Assembly (NCBI RefSeq): GCF_018129985.1
Contig: NZ_JAFCKT010000001.1
Location: forward strand, 372,001 to 436,000
DNA length: 64,000 nucleotides
Direction: 5' to 3'
From: Bradyrhizobium sp. SZCCT0148
GTDB taxonomy: Bacteria > Pseudomonadota > Alphaproteobacteria > Rhizobiales > Xanthobacteraceae
Shown here: piece after piece, positions 26,885-35,954 of the stretch
How the letters are laid out: every line of letters starts with the position of its first letter
Position numbering within the stretch: position 1 is the first letter of the stretch
Position numbers and translations under genes: made by a program
Notes under the pieces: generated by a model
Told to the model about the DNA's origin: nothing
The model's input: the letters and a program-made list of their open reading frames with translations, nothing else
Database searches by the model: none

Positions 26885-28168
26885 TCAATCCACCAAGATC
26901 ACCCGGATATCGTTCACATTGGTCAGCGTCGGGCCGGGCTGCAGCAGATCGCCCGTCGCCTCGAAGAACGTCGTGGCGTCGTTGTTGTCCAGGTACGCTT
27001 GCGGCTGCAGCGACAGCGCCTTCATCTTTCCGAATGTCGTCGCATCGATCAGCGCGCCGGCGGGGTCGGTGGGATGGCCGGCGCCGCCGTCGGCGCCGTC
27101 GGTGTCGCCCGCCAGCGCCGAAACATCAGGCATGTCCTTCAACAACGACGCCAGCGCCAGCGCGTATTCCTGGTTCGGCCCGCCGCGCCCGTTGCCGCGC
27201 ACGGTGACGGTGAGCTCACCGCCGGAGAGGATCGCGAGGCGCTTGCCTTGCGCGCGCGCCTGCAGCGCCAGCCTGGCGTGATCGGCGGCCACCTCGCGCG
27301 CCTCGCCTTCCAGATCGGCGCCGAGGTCGATCGTCTCGTAACCGGCGGCGCGCGCGAGATTCACCGCGGCGTCGAGGGACTGCTTGGGCCGCGCGATCAG
27401 TTCGAATTGCGCGCGAGCGAAGGCAGCATCTCCGGGCTTGCAGCTTTCGTTGGCGGGATCGTCGAGCGCGCGGCGCACGGCATCGTCGATGTCGAGCCTG
27501 TATTTCGCGACGATGGCGCGCGCATCGGCCAGCGTGGTCGGATCAGGCACGGTGGGACCGGAGGCGATCGCGGAAGGATCGTCATGCGGCACGTCGGAGA
27601 TCGCGAGCGTCACGATCTCGGCCGCATTCCTGCCGGCACGTGCGAGGCGGCCGCCCTTGATCCGCGACAGATGTTTCCTGACGACGTTCATCTCGCCGAT
27701 CGGCGCGCCCGAGCGGAGCAGCGCCTTGTTGACCGCCTGCTTCTGCGCGAAGCTGATGCCCTCGCTGGGGGCGATCCAGTTCGCCGAGCCGCCGCCGGTG
27801 AGCAGCACCAGCAGCAGATCGTCAGGGCCGGCTTCGCCCGCGAGCGCGAGCGTGTCGGCCGCGCCCTTGAGGCCAGCTTCGTCCGGCACGGGATGCCCGG
27901 CCTCGACCACGCGGATGCGGCGCGTCGGCACGCCGTAGCCGTGGCGCGTCGTGGCGATGCCGACCATGCGTTCCGGTGCGAACTGCAGCGTATCGAGATA
28001 ATGCCGTTCGGCCGCCGCGGCCATGGCGGCGGCGCCCTTGCCGGCGGCGAGGCAGATCACGCGTCCTTTCGGCGCCGGCCGCAAGTGCGGCGCCAGCACC
28101 ACATCGGGATGGGCGGCGGCAACGGCGGCGTCATAGAGCGCGCGGAGCAGGGGACGGCGGTCGGTCAT
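26885..28168 (-). CDS. Glycerate 2-kinase (TtuD/MOFRL type)
   Basis: A 427-residue cytoplasmic protein of the DUF4147/MOFRL family, once annotated as hydroxypyruvate reductase. Visible features: AAGKGAAAMAAAAE near residue 40, LLTGGGSANWIAP in the N-terminal domain, and the C-terminal MOFRL domain with ILSGGELTVTVRGNGRGG and GDTDGADG. It phosphorylates glycerate using ATP in the glyoxylate/tartrate or serine pathways. The ATG at 28168 is used; a GTG directly before it is also possible. It stands alone between two unrelated operons. Confidence 0.85.
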   Translation of the reverse strand: MTDRRPLLRALYDAAVAAAHPDVVLAPHLRPAPKGRVICLAAGKGAAAMAAAAERHYLDTLQFAPERMVGIATTRHGYGVPTRRIRVVEAGHPVPDEAGLKGAADTLALAGEAGPDDLLLVLLTGGGSANWIAPSEGISFAQKQAVNKALLRSGAPIGEMNVVRKHLSRIKGGRLARAGRNAAEIVTLAISDVPHDDPSAIASGPTVPDPTTLADARAIVAKYRLDIDDAVRRALDDPANESCKPGDAAFARAQFELIARPKQSLDAAVNLARAAGYETIDLGADLEGEAREVAADHARLALQARAQGKRLAILSGGELTVTVRGNGRGGPNQEYALALASLLKDMPDVSALAGDTDGADGGAGHPTDPAGALIDATTFGKMKALSLQPQAYLDNNDATTFFEATGDLLQPGPTLTNVNDIRVILVD

Positions 28169-28314
28169 CACGATGGCTTTCGGCAGACGGAGAAGAGGCA
28201 GACTGGCGGAATTCGCCGCCGTTCCCCATGCCTACCGCATCAGACGGCAAAGCGTAAGCACGCTTCGCCGTCATTTGATTATGCAATCGCGTGACGATAA
28301 TCGCCGCATGGCAA

Positions 28315-28347
28315 AAGGCCCTCCGCGATGATCTCGCGGAGGGCCTT
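28315..28347 (-). terminator. Terminator of the three-receptor ABC operon
   Basis: A perfect 13-bp stem (AAGGCCCTCCGCG / CGCGGAGGGCCTT) with a 7-base loop, followed on the minus strand by TTTTGC. It lies 24 bases beyond the stop at 28371. Confidence 0.85.
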
Positions 28348-28370
28348 GAACATTCGGATCAGGCTGGAGG

Positions 28371-29600
28371 CTAACCCCCGGCGTCAGCGCTGATCACGTC
28401 GCCGAACAGATCCCACTTCTCGCCCTTGAACTTCATGAGCTGGAGCGAGCTGATCGGAGCGAAGTCGTTGGCGCCGGTGTTGATCTTGATGCCGGGGAGC
28501 AGCACCTCGGTGCGGAAGTCCTTCACGCTCGCCGCCTGCTTCATGACGTTCTCGCGCGTAAGATTGTCGCCGCACTTCTTCAGCACCTCCACCAGCGTCT
28601 GCGCCACGCCGTACCCGACGACCGTGCCGCCGTCGAGCTTATCGCCTTCCGGGAAGTACTTGGTCATGAACTCCAGGAATCCCTTCATCCCGGGGTCGTC
28701 TTTCCACTGAGGATCGGACACGTCTTTCAGGTAAGCGGCCGAGATGATGTCCTGCGAATTCTCGAAGCCGGCGGGCTTGATCACGCTGCCGACCGAGGCC
28801 GAGACGTTGTTGAGGAAGTGGGTCGGCTTCCAGCCGATTTCGGCGGTCTTCTTGATGGCTTGGGCCGCGAATTTCGGTGTGGTGATGTTGACGAAGACGT
28901 CGGCTCCGGTCGCCTTCAGCTTGACGATGTGGTTGTCGATCGTCGGCTCCGACGTCTCGTAACTTTCCTCCAGCACGATCATGCTTGCGGCCTTGGCACC
29001 GAGCCCGTCCTTCAGGCCTTTCAAATAGTCCTTGCCGTAATCGTCGTTCTGGTAGAGCACGCCGATCTTAGCATTCGGCATCGCCTTCAGGATGTATTTG
29101 GCGTAGATCTGCGTCTCGCTTTGGTAGTTCGGCTGCCACCCCATGGTCCATGGGAAGTTCTGCGGGTCGTTCCACTTGGTGGCGCCCGTTGCAACGAAGA
29201 GCTGCGGCACCTTCTTCGAGTTCATGTATTTCTGGATCGCCGAGTTCGGCGGCGTGCCGAGCGAGTTGAAGATCAACAGCACCTCGTCGCTCTCGACCAG
29301 CTTGCGCGCCTGCTCCACGGTCTTCGGCGGCGAATAGCCGTCGTCGTAGGAGATGAAGTTGATCTTGCGGCCGTTGATGCCGCCCTCCTCGTTGATCTTC
29401 TTGAAATAGGCGGCTTCGGTCCGCCCGATGACGCCGTAGGCGGAGGCTGGTCCGCTGTAGGGCATGATGTTGCCGATCTTGATCTCGGTATCGGTCGCGC
29501 CGGTATCGTATTTCTTCTGGGCCGATGCAGTTGAGGCCGACGCCGCAATGAGCGCAAGCGCCAGTGACGCGGCCGCAAGTTTGCCGGTGACAGCGGGCAT
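28371..29600 (-). CDS. ABC transporter substrate-binding protein 1 of 3 tandem paralogues
   Basis: A 409-residue periplasmic receptor with a signal peptide ending ASASTASAQ. The mature start KKYDTGATDTEIKIGNIMPY is shared almost exactly with the next two genes. The start at 29600 is set by AGGGAGATAGGA just upstream; a much longer frame would cross the preceding terminator hairpin. It is the most distal gene of the iclR-livGFHM operon. Ligand unknown; the adjacent pim-type operon suggests dicarboxylic or other organic acids. Confidence 0.88.
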   Translation of the reverse strand: MPAVTGKLAAASLALALIAASASTASAQKKYDTGATDTEIKIGNIMPYSGPASAYGVIGRTEAAYFKKINEEGGINGRKINFISYDDGYSPPKTVEQARKLVESDEVLLIFNSLGTPPNSAIQKYMNSKKVPQLFVATGATKWNDPQNFPWTMGWQPNYQSETQIYAKYILKAMPNAKIGVLYQNDDYGKDYLKGLKDGLGAKAASMIVLEESYETSEPTIDNHIVKLKATGADVFVNITTPKFAAQAIKKTAEIGWKPTHFLNNVSASVGSVIKPAGFENSQDIISAAYLKDVSDPQWKDDPGMKGFLEFMTKYFPEGDKLDGGTVVGYGVAQTLVEVLKKCGDNLTRENVMKQAASVKDFRTEVLLPGIKINTGANDFAPISSLQLMKFKGEKWDLFGDVISADAGG

Positions 29601-29706
29601 TCCTATCTCCCTATTTCTTTGGTGTGTGTGCGCCCCTTTTCTTGTCTCGGTCTTTTTGGCGACGCTGCCGCAATTCAATACGATTTGGCTGATGCCTTCA
29701 ACAGAA

Positions 29707-29733
29707 AGCCCCCGCGACGGCGTCGCGGGGGCT
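29707..29733 (-). terminator. Hairpin between tandem binding-protein genes 2 and 1
   Basis: AGCCCCCGCGAC and GTCGCGGGGGCT form a perfect 12-bp stem with a 3-base loop, and TTTCTG follows on the minus strand. It would trim or end most transcripts after binding protein 2. Confidence 0.8.
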
Positions 29734-29840
29734 GCTCCTTTAGTAGTCAAGGGCGCGGCCGGTCTCGTGTGCGACTGCGAGAAGATCCGGCTGTCTTGAG
29801 TTGATTAACCAATCTCCGAGCGATTTTGAGTTGCGCTGGG

Positions 29841-31067
29841 TCAGTGGCCCATTTCGCTGGAGATGATGTCGCCGAACAGCTCCCATTTTCGGCCCTTGAA
29901 GCGCATCATCTGCAGCTGCTCGATCGGGGCGAAATTGTCGGCCGCGGTGTTGATCCTGATGCCGGGCAGCAGCGTGTCGGGTTCGAAATCCTTCAGGGAC
30001 GCCGCCTGCTTCATGACGTTGTCGCGGGTGAGGTCGTCGCCGCACATCTGCAGCACCTTCACCATGGTCTGGGCTGCGGCATAGCCGAACACGACGCCGG
30101 CATCGAGCTTGTTGGCCTTGGGATCGTATTGAGCGACGAAGTTGTAGAACTTCTTCATGCCGTCGTCGGCATTCCACTGCGGATCGGAGCCGTCCTTGGT
30201 GTAGCTCGCCGACAGCAGGCCTTGCGAGATCTCCAGGCCCGCGGGCTCGATCACGCCGCCGACCGAGGCCGAGACGTTGGAGACGATGTGGACCGGATGC
30301 CAGTTGATCTCTGCCGCCTTCTTGATCGCCTGCGCGGCGAATTTCGGCGTGGTGATGCTGATGAAGACGTCGGCGCCCGAGGCTTTCAGTTTCACGACGT
30401 GCTCGTCGATCGCAGGCTCGGAGGTATCGTAGGCCTCTTGCAGCACGATCATCGAGGCCTTGGGCCCGAGGCCGTCCTTCAGTCCCTTCAGGTAGTCCTT
30501 GCCGAAATCGTCGTTCTGGTAGAGCACACCGATCTTTCCGTCCGGCTTCTCCTTCATGACGAACTTGGCATAGATGCGCGCCTCGCTCGCGTAGCTCGGC
30601 TGCCAGCCCATGGTCCACGGATATTGCTTGGGATCGTTCCATTTCGAGGCGCCACTCGCCACGAACAATTGCGGCACCTTCTTCTCGTTCATGTATTTGC
30701 GGATGGCGCTGTTGGTGGAGGTCCCGAGCGAGCCGAAGATCAGCAGAACGCCATCGCTTTCGACCAGCTTGCGCGCCTGTTCCACCGTCTTCGATGGCGA
30801 ATAGGCGTCGTCATAGGAGATGAACTTGATCTTGCGGCCGTTGATGCCGCCTTCGGCATTGACCTTGTTGAAATAGGCTTCCTCGGCCTTGCCGATCGCG
30901 GCGTAAGCCGAGGCCGGGCCGCTGTACGGCATGATATTGCCTATTTTGATCTCGGTATCGGATGCGCCGCTGTCGTACTTTTTCTGGGCCAGTGCCGAAC
31001 TGCTCATCGCAGTGCACAAAGCGAGCGCGGTCCAGAGCGCCGCAACCTGAGAACGAACGGCAGTCAT
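29841..31067 (-). CDS. ABC transporter substrate-binding protein 2 of 3 tandem paralogues
   Basis: A 408-residue periplasmic receptor with a signal peptide (MTAVRSQVAALWTALALCTA..., cleavage after ALA). The mature start QKKYDSGASDTEIKIGNIMP and the region FGKDYLKGLKDGLGPKAS mark it as a close paralogue of its neighbours. GGGTGGGAGAAAG before 31067 supports this start over one 12 codons earlier. It lies between two strong hairpins, so its expression may differ from genes 1 and 3. Confidence 0.88.
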   Translation of the reverse strand: MTAVRSQVAALWTALALCTAMSSSALAQKKYDSGASDTEIKIGNIMPYSGPASAYAAIGKAEEAYFNKVNAEGGINGRKIKFISYDDAYSPSKTVEQARKLVESDGVLLIFGSLGTSTNSAIRKYMNEKKVPQLFVASGASKWNDPKQYPWTMGWQPSYASEARIYAKFVMKEKPDGKIGVLYQNDDFGKDYLKGLKDGLGPKASMIVLQEAYDTSEPAIDEHVVKLKASGADVFISITTPKFAAQAIKKAAEINWHPVHIVSNVSASVGGVIEPAGLEISQGLLSASYTKDGSDPQWNADDGMKKFYNFVAQYDPKANKLDAGVVFGYAAAQTMVKVLQMCGDDLTRDNVMKQAASLKDFEPDTLLPGIRINTAADNFAPIEQLQMMRFKGRKWELFGDIISSEMGH

Positions 31068-31132
31068 CTTTCTCCCACCCCGGAATGGATCGGTGCGGCG
31101 CATTGAACAAGAATGACGCCTAACGTCAACAA

Positions 31133-31163
31133 AAAGCCCCCGCGGGTTGCCCGCGGGGGCTTT
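31133..31163 (-). terminator. Hairpin between tandem binding-protein genes 3 and 2
   Basis: AAAGCCCCCGCGGG and CCCGCGGGGGCTTT form a 14-bp perfect stem with a TTG loop, followed on the minus strand by TTGTTGACG after the A/T end of the stem. It is a classical intrinsic terminator just after binding protein 3. Confidence 0.85.
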
Positions 31164-31199
31164 GTCGTTTCTGACCGGATCCGGACTATGGCGGCAGCG

Positions 31200-32435
31200 T
31201 CACTCGGAGGCGACGTCGCCGCTGATGATCTCGCCGAACAGTTCCCACTTCTCGCCCTTGAAGCGCTGCATCTGCAGCTGGGCGATCGGGGCGAAGTCGG
31301 TCGGGCTGGTGTTGATCTTGACGCCCGGTAGCAGGGTATCCGGCGCGAAGTCCTTCAGGCTCGCGGCCTGCTTCATGATGTTCGCGCGGGTGAGATCGTC
31401 ACCGCACATCTCCAGCACCTTGGCGAGGGTCGACGCCGCGCCGTAGCCGTAGACCATGCTGGTGTCGGACTTGTCGGCACCCGGCATGTACTTGTCGACG
31501 AACTCGTTCCACTTCTTCATGCCGGGATCGTTGGCCCACTGCGGATCGGTGGAGTCCTTGGCGTAGGCCGCCGACAGCACGCCCTCGGAGTTCTCGAAGC
31601 CGGCCGGTTTCATCACACTGCCGACCGAGATCGACACGTTGGTGAGGATCTGCAGCGGCTTCCAGTTCAGCTCGGCCGTCTTCTTGATGGTCTGGGCCGC
31701 GAACTTGGGCGTCGTATAGATCAACAGCACGTCGGGGTTGGCGGCCTTGATCTTGACGATGTGGCCGTCGATCGAGGGCTCGGATACCTCGTAGCTCTCT
31801 TCCATGATGATCATGGACGAGGCTTTGGCGCCGAGGCCGTCCTTGGTGCCCTTGAGGTAGTCCTTGCCGAAGTCGTCGTTCTGATAGAGGACCGCAACCT
31901 TGGCGTTGGGCTTTTCCTTCATCAGCCATTTTGCGTAGATCTGGGCTTCGCTCTGGTAGGAGGGCTGCCAGCCCATGGTCCAGGGGAAGTTCTTCGGGTC
32001 GTTCCACTTGGTGGCACCGGTGGCGACGAACAGCTGCGGGATCTTCTTGGAGTTGAGGTACTTCTGGATCGCGCTGTTCGAGGGCGTGCCGAGCGGATTG
32101 AAGACGACCAGGACTTCGTCGCTCTCGACCAGCTTGCGGACCTGCTCGACGGCCTTCGGCGGCGAATAGCCGTCGTCATAGGTGACGAAGTTGATCTTGC
32201 GGCCGTTGATGCCGCCCTTGTCGTTGATCATCTTGAAGAAGGCTTCTTCGGTCTTGCCGATGACGCCATAGGCCGACGCCGGACCGCTGTACGGCATGAT
32301 ATTGCCGATCTTGATCTCGGTATCGGACGCGCCGGTGTCGTACTTCTTCTGCGCGAATGCTGCACCGGAGGCGAGAGTGACGGCCGCCGTTGCCGTGACC
32401 AGCGCGGCGGCTCGGAGTGTTCTTCCAAACGACAA
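31200..32435 (-). CDS. ABC transporter substrate-binding protein 3 of 3 tandem paralogues
   Basis: A 411-residue receptor with a signal peptide (MSFGRTLRAAALVTATAAVT..., cleavage after AFA) and the same mature start KKYDTGASDTEIKIGNIMPY as the other two. The start codon is TTG at 32435 with AAGGAGA about eight bases upstream. It follows livM by about 30 bases, so it is the receptor most tightly linked to the permease. Its ligand is not known. Confidence 0.88.
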   Translation of the reverse strand: MSFGRTLRAAALVTATAAVTLASGAAFAQKKYDTGASDTEIKIGNIMPYSGPASAYGVIGKTEEAFFKMINDKGGINGRKINFVTYDDGYSPPKAVEQVRKLVESDEVLVVFNPLGTPSNSAIQKYLNSKKIPQLFVATGATKWNDPKNFPWTMGWQPSYQSEAQIYAKWLMKEKPNAKVAVLYQNDDFGKDYLKGTKDGLGAKASSMIIMEESYEVSEPSIDGHIVKIKAANPDVLLIYTTPKFAAQTIKKTAELNWKPLQILTNVSISVGSVMKPAGFENSEGVLSAAYAKDSTDPQWANDPGMKKWNEFVDKYMPGADKSDTSMVYGYGAASTLAKVLEMCGDDLTRANIMKQAASLKDFAPDTLLPGVKINTSPTDFAPIAQLQMQRFKGEKWELFGEIISGDVASE

Positions 32436-32465
32436 TTCGATCTCCTTCTCTAATCTAACGGGTCT

Positions 32466-33485
32466 TCAGTTCTTCCTGAGCTTGCCGACCAATTGCTGGC
32501 CCAGGATCGCGATCTGCCTTGCGCCGTGCGGCACGAGGTAGATGACGAGGAAAAGCAGCACGCCGAACACCGCGCCGGAGAGGCCCTTGGAGATGCTCTC
32601 CGCCATGTTCGGCACGAAGATGATGAAGGCCGCACCGACGAACGAGCCGGGCAGCCAGCCGACGCCCCCGACCACCATGCCGAGGAACAACGAGATCGCG
32701 AGCGTGATGGTGTAGCTGTCGGGAGCGACGAACTGCACGGCGATGGCGCCGAGCGAGCCGGCGATACCGGTGACGGCGGCGGAGACGCCAAAGGCGAGCG
32801 TCTTGTAGCGCGCGACGTCGACGCCCATGGCGGAGGCCGCGATCTCGTTGTCGCGGATCGCCATGAAGGCGCGGCCCGAGCGGGAGCGCAGCAGGTTCAC
32901 CGCGAAGATGTAGATCGCGACGGTCACGAGCAGCGTGAAGTAATACAGCCACGTGTCCTGCGACATCGGCAGGCCGAACGGAGCGTCCGGCTTGGTGACG
33001 ACGAGGCCCTGCACGCCGCCTGTCCAGTGTTCCAGGAAGTTCAGCTTCAGCAGTTGCGGCATGGCAGTGGCGAGCGCGAACGTCGCGAGCGCGAGGTAGA
33101 CGCCCGACAGTCGCAGGGCCGGCTTGCCGAACAGATAACCGAATCCGAAGCAGACCACGGCGGAAATCGGAATGGTCAGTGCGTAGTTGAGGTTGGCATG
33201 CTCCATCAACACCGCCGACGTATAGGCGCCGACGGCGTAGAACGCGCTCTGGCCGAGCGAGAACTGGCCGGAGCCGCCGGTCAGGATGTTCAGCGCCAGC
33301 ACGGCGAGCCCGTAGATCAGGAGCATCGTCATCTGGAAGATGATGAAGTTCTTGACCAGCAAAGGCACGATCAACAGCGCTGCCAGCACCACCAGCGAGG
33401 TGCCGGTTCCCAGCGTCATGGCCCGCTTCGGAACGGCCTCGACCGCCTGATGGCCTTCGGCAACGACTTCTTCTGCTGCGCTCAT
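32466..33485 (-). CDS. ABC transporter permease (LivM-like)
   Basis: A 339-residue membrane permease with about ten spans. Typical motifs: LNILTGGSGQFSLGQSAFYA and RDNEIAASAMGVDVARYK, the loop that contacts the ATPases. The hydrophilic N-terminal 30 residues are probably cytoplasmic. The ATG at 33485 lies two bases after the livH stop; a TTG two codons earlier is possible. It belongs to the leftward livGFHM-receptor operon. Confidence 0.88.
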   Translation of the reverse strand: MSAAEEVVAEGHQAVEAVPKRAMTLGTGTSLVVLAALLIVPLLVKNFIIFQMTMLLIYGLAVLALNILTGGSGQFSLGQSAFYAVGAYTSAVLMEHANLNYALTIPISAVVCFGFGYLFGKPALRLSGVYLALATFALATAMPQLLKLNFLEHWTGGVQGLVVTKPDAPFGLPMSQDTWLYYFTLLVTVAIYIFAVNLLRSRSGRAFMAIRDNEIAASAMGVDVARYKTLAFGVSAAVTGIAGSLGAIAVQFVAPDSYTITLAISLFLGMVVGGVGWLPGSFVGAAFIIFVPNMAESISKGLSGAVFGVLLFLVIYLVPHGARQIAILGQQLVGKLRKN

Positions 33486-33487
33486 GA

Positions 33488-34366
33488 TCAAACTCGCTTG
33501 ACGATGTGCCGGCCGAACAGGCCAGCGGGTTTGACGACCAGGACGGAGATGATCAGCGCGAGCGCGATCGGGAGTTTCAGCTCGTTGCCGACGCCGGGGA
33601 TATAGGTACCGGCGAGGTTCTCGAAGATACCCATGAGAAAGCCGCCGACGACGGCGCCGAACGGGCTGGTCAATCCGCCGAGCACGGCGGCCGCAAAGCC
33701 GTAGATCAGGACGCCGCCCATCATGTTGGGCTCCAGGAACACGACCGGCGCGATCAGCATGCCGGCAATGGCGCCGATCGCCGACGCCATGCCCCAGCCG
33801 AGCGCGATCATCCAGCTCGTGTTGATGCCGACGAGGCGGGCGGATTCAGGCACCGAGGCGGCGGCCCGCATGGCGAGGCCGATCCGCGTGTACTGGAAGA
33901 AGAAGTACAGCGCGATCAGCAGCAGCACGGTGACGCCGATCATGCCGGCCTGGTGGGTCGAGATCAGCTGGCTGCCGAGGAACGGCGAGGAGCCGAACGG
34001 GGTCGGGTATTGCTTGATCGTGAAGTCCCAGATCAGGCCGGCCGAGGAGTTGATGATCGCGAACAGCGCGATGAAGCCGGCGACATTGGTCAGCACCGGC
34101 GCCTTGGCGAGCGGCTTGAACAGGATGCGCTCGATCGCGACGCCGCCGACGAAGGCGAAGGCCAGCGTGATCACGAATGCACCCCAATAGGGCACACCCC
34201 ACTGCATCAGCTGCCACGAGATGAAAGTTGCAAACATCGCCATCTCGCCTTGCGCGAAGTTGAGATGGTCGATGGCCTGGTAGATCATCACCACGGCCAG
34301 CGCCATGCAGGCGTAAATGGCACCGGTGGCGATTCCAGCCAGGACCTGGTTGGTAAAAAGCTCCAT
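33488..34366 (-). CDS. ABC transporter permease (LivH-like)
   Basis: A 292-residue permease of standard LivH length. GIATGAIYACMALAVVMIYQ and DHLNFAQGEMAMFATF at the N-terminus are diagnostic. It pairs with LivM to form the channel. It lies 14 bases downstream of livF in the operon. Confidence 0.9.
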   Translation of the reverse strand: MELFTNQVLAGIATGAIYACMALAVVMIYQAIDHLNFAQGEMAMFATFISWQLMQWGVPYWGAFVITLAFAFVGGVAIERILFKPLAKAPVLTNVAGFIALFAIINSSAGLIWDFTIKQYPTPFGSSPFLGSQLISTHQAGMIGVTVLLLIALYFFFQYTRIGLAMRAAASVPESARLVGINTSWMIALGWGMASAIGAIAGMLIAPVVFLEPNMMGGVLIYGFAAAVLGGLTSPFGAVVGGFLMGIFENLAGTYIPGVGNELKLPIALALIISVLVVKPAGLFGRHIVKRV

Positions 34367-34380
34367 TTGTCCCGGCTCCC

Positions 34381-35094
34381 TCAGTAACCCAGATAGGATT
34401 TGCGGATTTCTTCGTTGTTCGCGATGTCCTTGGCGTTGCCAGACATCACGATGCGGCCGGTCTCGATCACGTAGGCCTGGTCGGCGAGCTCGAGCGCGAG
34501 CTGGGCGTTCTGCTCGACCACGAGGATCGACACCTTGTCCTCGCGGTTGATCTTGCCGAGGATGCCGAACAGGTCGCGCACCACCAGCGGCGCGAGGCCG
34601 AACGAGGGCTCGTCCAGCAGCATCAGCCGCGGTCGCAGCATCAGGGCGCGCGCGACCGCGAGCATCTGCTGCTCGCCACCGGAGAGCGTGCCGGCCTGCT
34701 GGGTATGGCGCTGCTTCAGCACCGGGAAATGCGCATACATGCGCTCGATGTCGGAGACGATCCCGGCGCTGTCCTTGCGGGTGATGGCGCCGAGCTGCAG
34801 GTTTTCCTCCACCGTCATGGTGGTGAAGGTGCCGCGGCCCTGCGGCACGTGGGCGATGCCGAACCGCACGATGCTCTCGGTGGAGCGGTTGTTCAGCGGC
34901 TTGCCGTCGAATTCGATGCCGCCGGTGGAGCGCACCATGTTGCAGATCGCGCGCAACGTGGTGGTCTTGCCGGCGCCGTTGGCTCCGAGCAGCGTTACGA
35001 GCGAGCCCTCGTTGAGCGAGAAGGACAGGCCATGGAGCGCCTGGACCTGGCCGTAATAAGCGCGCAGATCCTTGACGTTGAGCAATGTCGTCAT
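34381..35094 (-). CDS. ABC transporter ATP-binding protein (LivF-like)
   Basis: A 237-residue ATPase with Walker A GANGAGKTT, signature LSGGEQQML and Walker B LMLLDEPSFGLAP. Its start overlaps the livG stop by four bases (ATGA), coupling the two ATPases. Part of the operon that also carries three receptor genes. Confidence 0.9.
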   Translation of the reverse strand: MTTLLNVKDLRAYYGQVQALHGLSFSLNEGSLVTLLGANGAGKTTTLRAICNMVRSTGGIEFDGKPLNNRSTESIVRFGIAHVPQGRGTFTTMTVEENLQLGAITRKDSAGIVSDIERMYAHFPVLKQRHTQQAGTLSGGEQQMLAVARALMLRPRLMLLDEPSFGLAPLVVRDLFGILGKINREDKVSILVVEQNAQLALELADQAYVIETGRIVMSGNAKDIANNEEIRKSYLGY

Positions 35095-35888
35095 TGGTCC
35101 TTGCTCCCGAGATAGGCCTTGATGACGTCGGGGTCCGCCTGCACCTGGCTAGGGGTGCCCTCCGCGAGCTTCTTGCCGAAGTTCAGCGCGACGACGTGGT
35201 CGGCGATCGACATCACGAGGCCCATGTGATGCTCGACCAGCAGCACCGTCATGTGGCGCTCGGTGCGGATTTTGCGGATGAGGTCGCCGAGCACGTAGAC
35301 TTCCTCGTGGTTGAGGCCGCCGGCAGGCTCGTCGAGCAACAGGATCTTCGGTTCCGCCGCCAGCGCGCGTGCCAGCTCGACGCGCTTCTGCGTGCCGAAG
35401 GGCAGGCCGGACACGATGGTGTGGGCGACGTCCTCGAGGTCGAGATAGGCGAGGATCTCGTGCACCTTCTTGTTCACGTCGCTCTCGCTGCGGCGGATCC
35501 AGGCCAGGCGCAGCGAGTCGCTGATGATGTCGCTGGAGGTTCGGGCGTGGGTTCCGACGCGGACGTTGTCCATCACCGAGAGGTTCGGAAACAGCGCCAC
35601 GTTCTGGAACGTGCGGCCGATGCCGATCTCGGCGATCCGGTGCGGCGGCCGCGACAGGATGCTCGCGCCTTCCATCAGGATGTCGCCGGACGACGGCTGA
35701 TAGAGCCGGGACAGGCAGTTGAAGAGCGTCGTCTTGCCGGCGCCGTTGGGGCCGATCAAGCCGAGGATCTGGCCCTTGTGCATGTCGAAGGACACGCCGT
35801 TGAGCGCAATGATGCCGCCGAACACGACGCTGACGTCGCGAACCGCGAGCAGGGGCGATGTCCCCTGCGCGAGCTGTGCCTGCGTCAT
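35091..35888 (-). CDS. ABC transporter ATP-binding protein (LivG-like)
   Basis: A 265-residue ATPase with Walker A GPNGAGKTT, the Q-loop region FQNVALFPNLSV, and Walker B ILLLDEPAGGLNHEE; the signature segment reads LPFGTQKRVELARAL, the slightly unusual form seen in LivG proteins. The ATG at 35888 is preferred; a TTG at 35951 would add 21 residues lying in the gap after iclR. First transporter gene of the operon, 66 bases after the regulator. Confidence 0.88.
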   Translation of the reverse strand: MTQAQLAQGTSPLLAVRDVSVVFGGIIALNGVSFDMHKGQILGLIGPNGAGKTTLFNCLSRLYQPSSGDILMEGASILSRPPHRIAEIGIGRTFQNVALFPNLSVMDNVRVGTHARTSSDIISDSLRLAWIRRSESDVNKKVHEILAYLDLEDVAHTIVSGLPFGTQKRVELARALAAEPKILLLDEPAGGLNHEEVYVLGDLIRKIRTERHMTVLLVEHHMGLVMSIADHVVALNFGKKLAEGTPSQVQADPDVIKAYLGSKDQ

Positions 35889-35954
35889 CTCGTCTCGCTC
35901 ACGTCGTTCAGTGAGCGAAGGGGCGATGCGAACCGCTCCCGATGATGACAAAGG

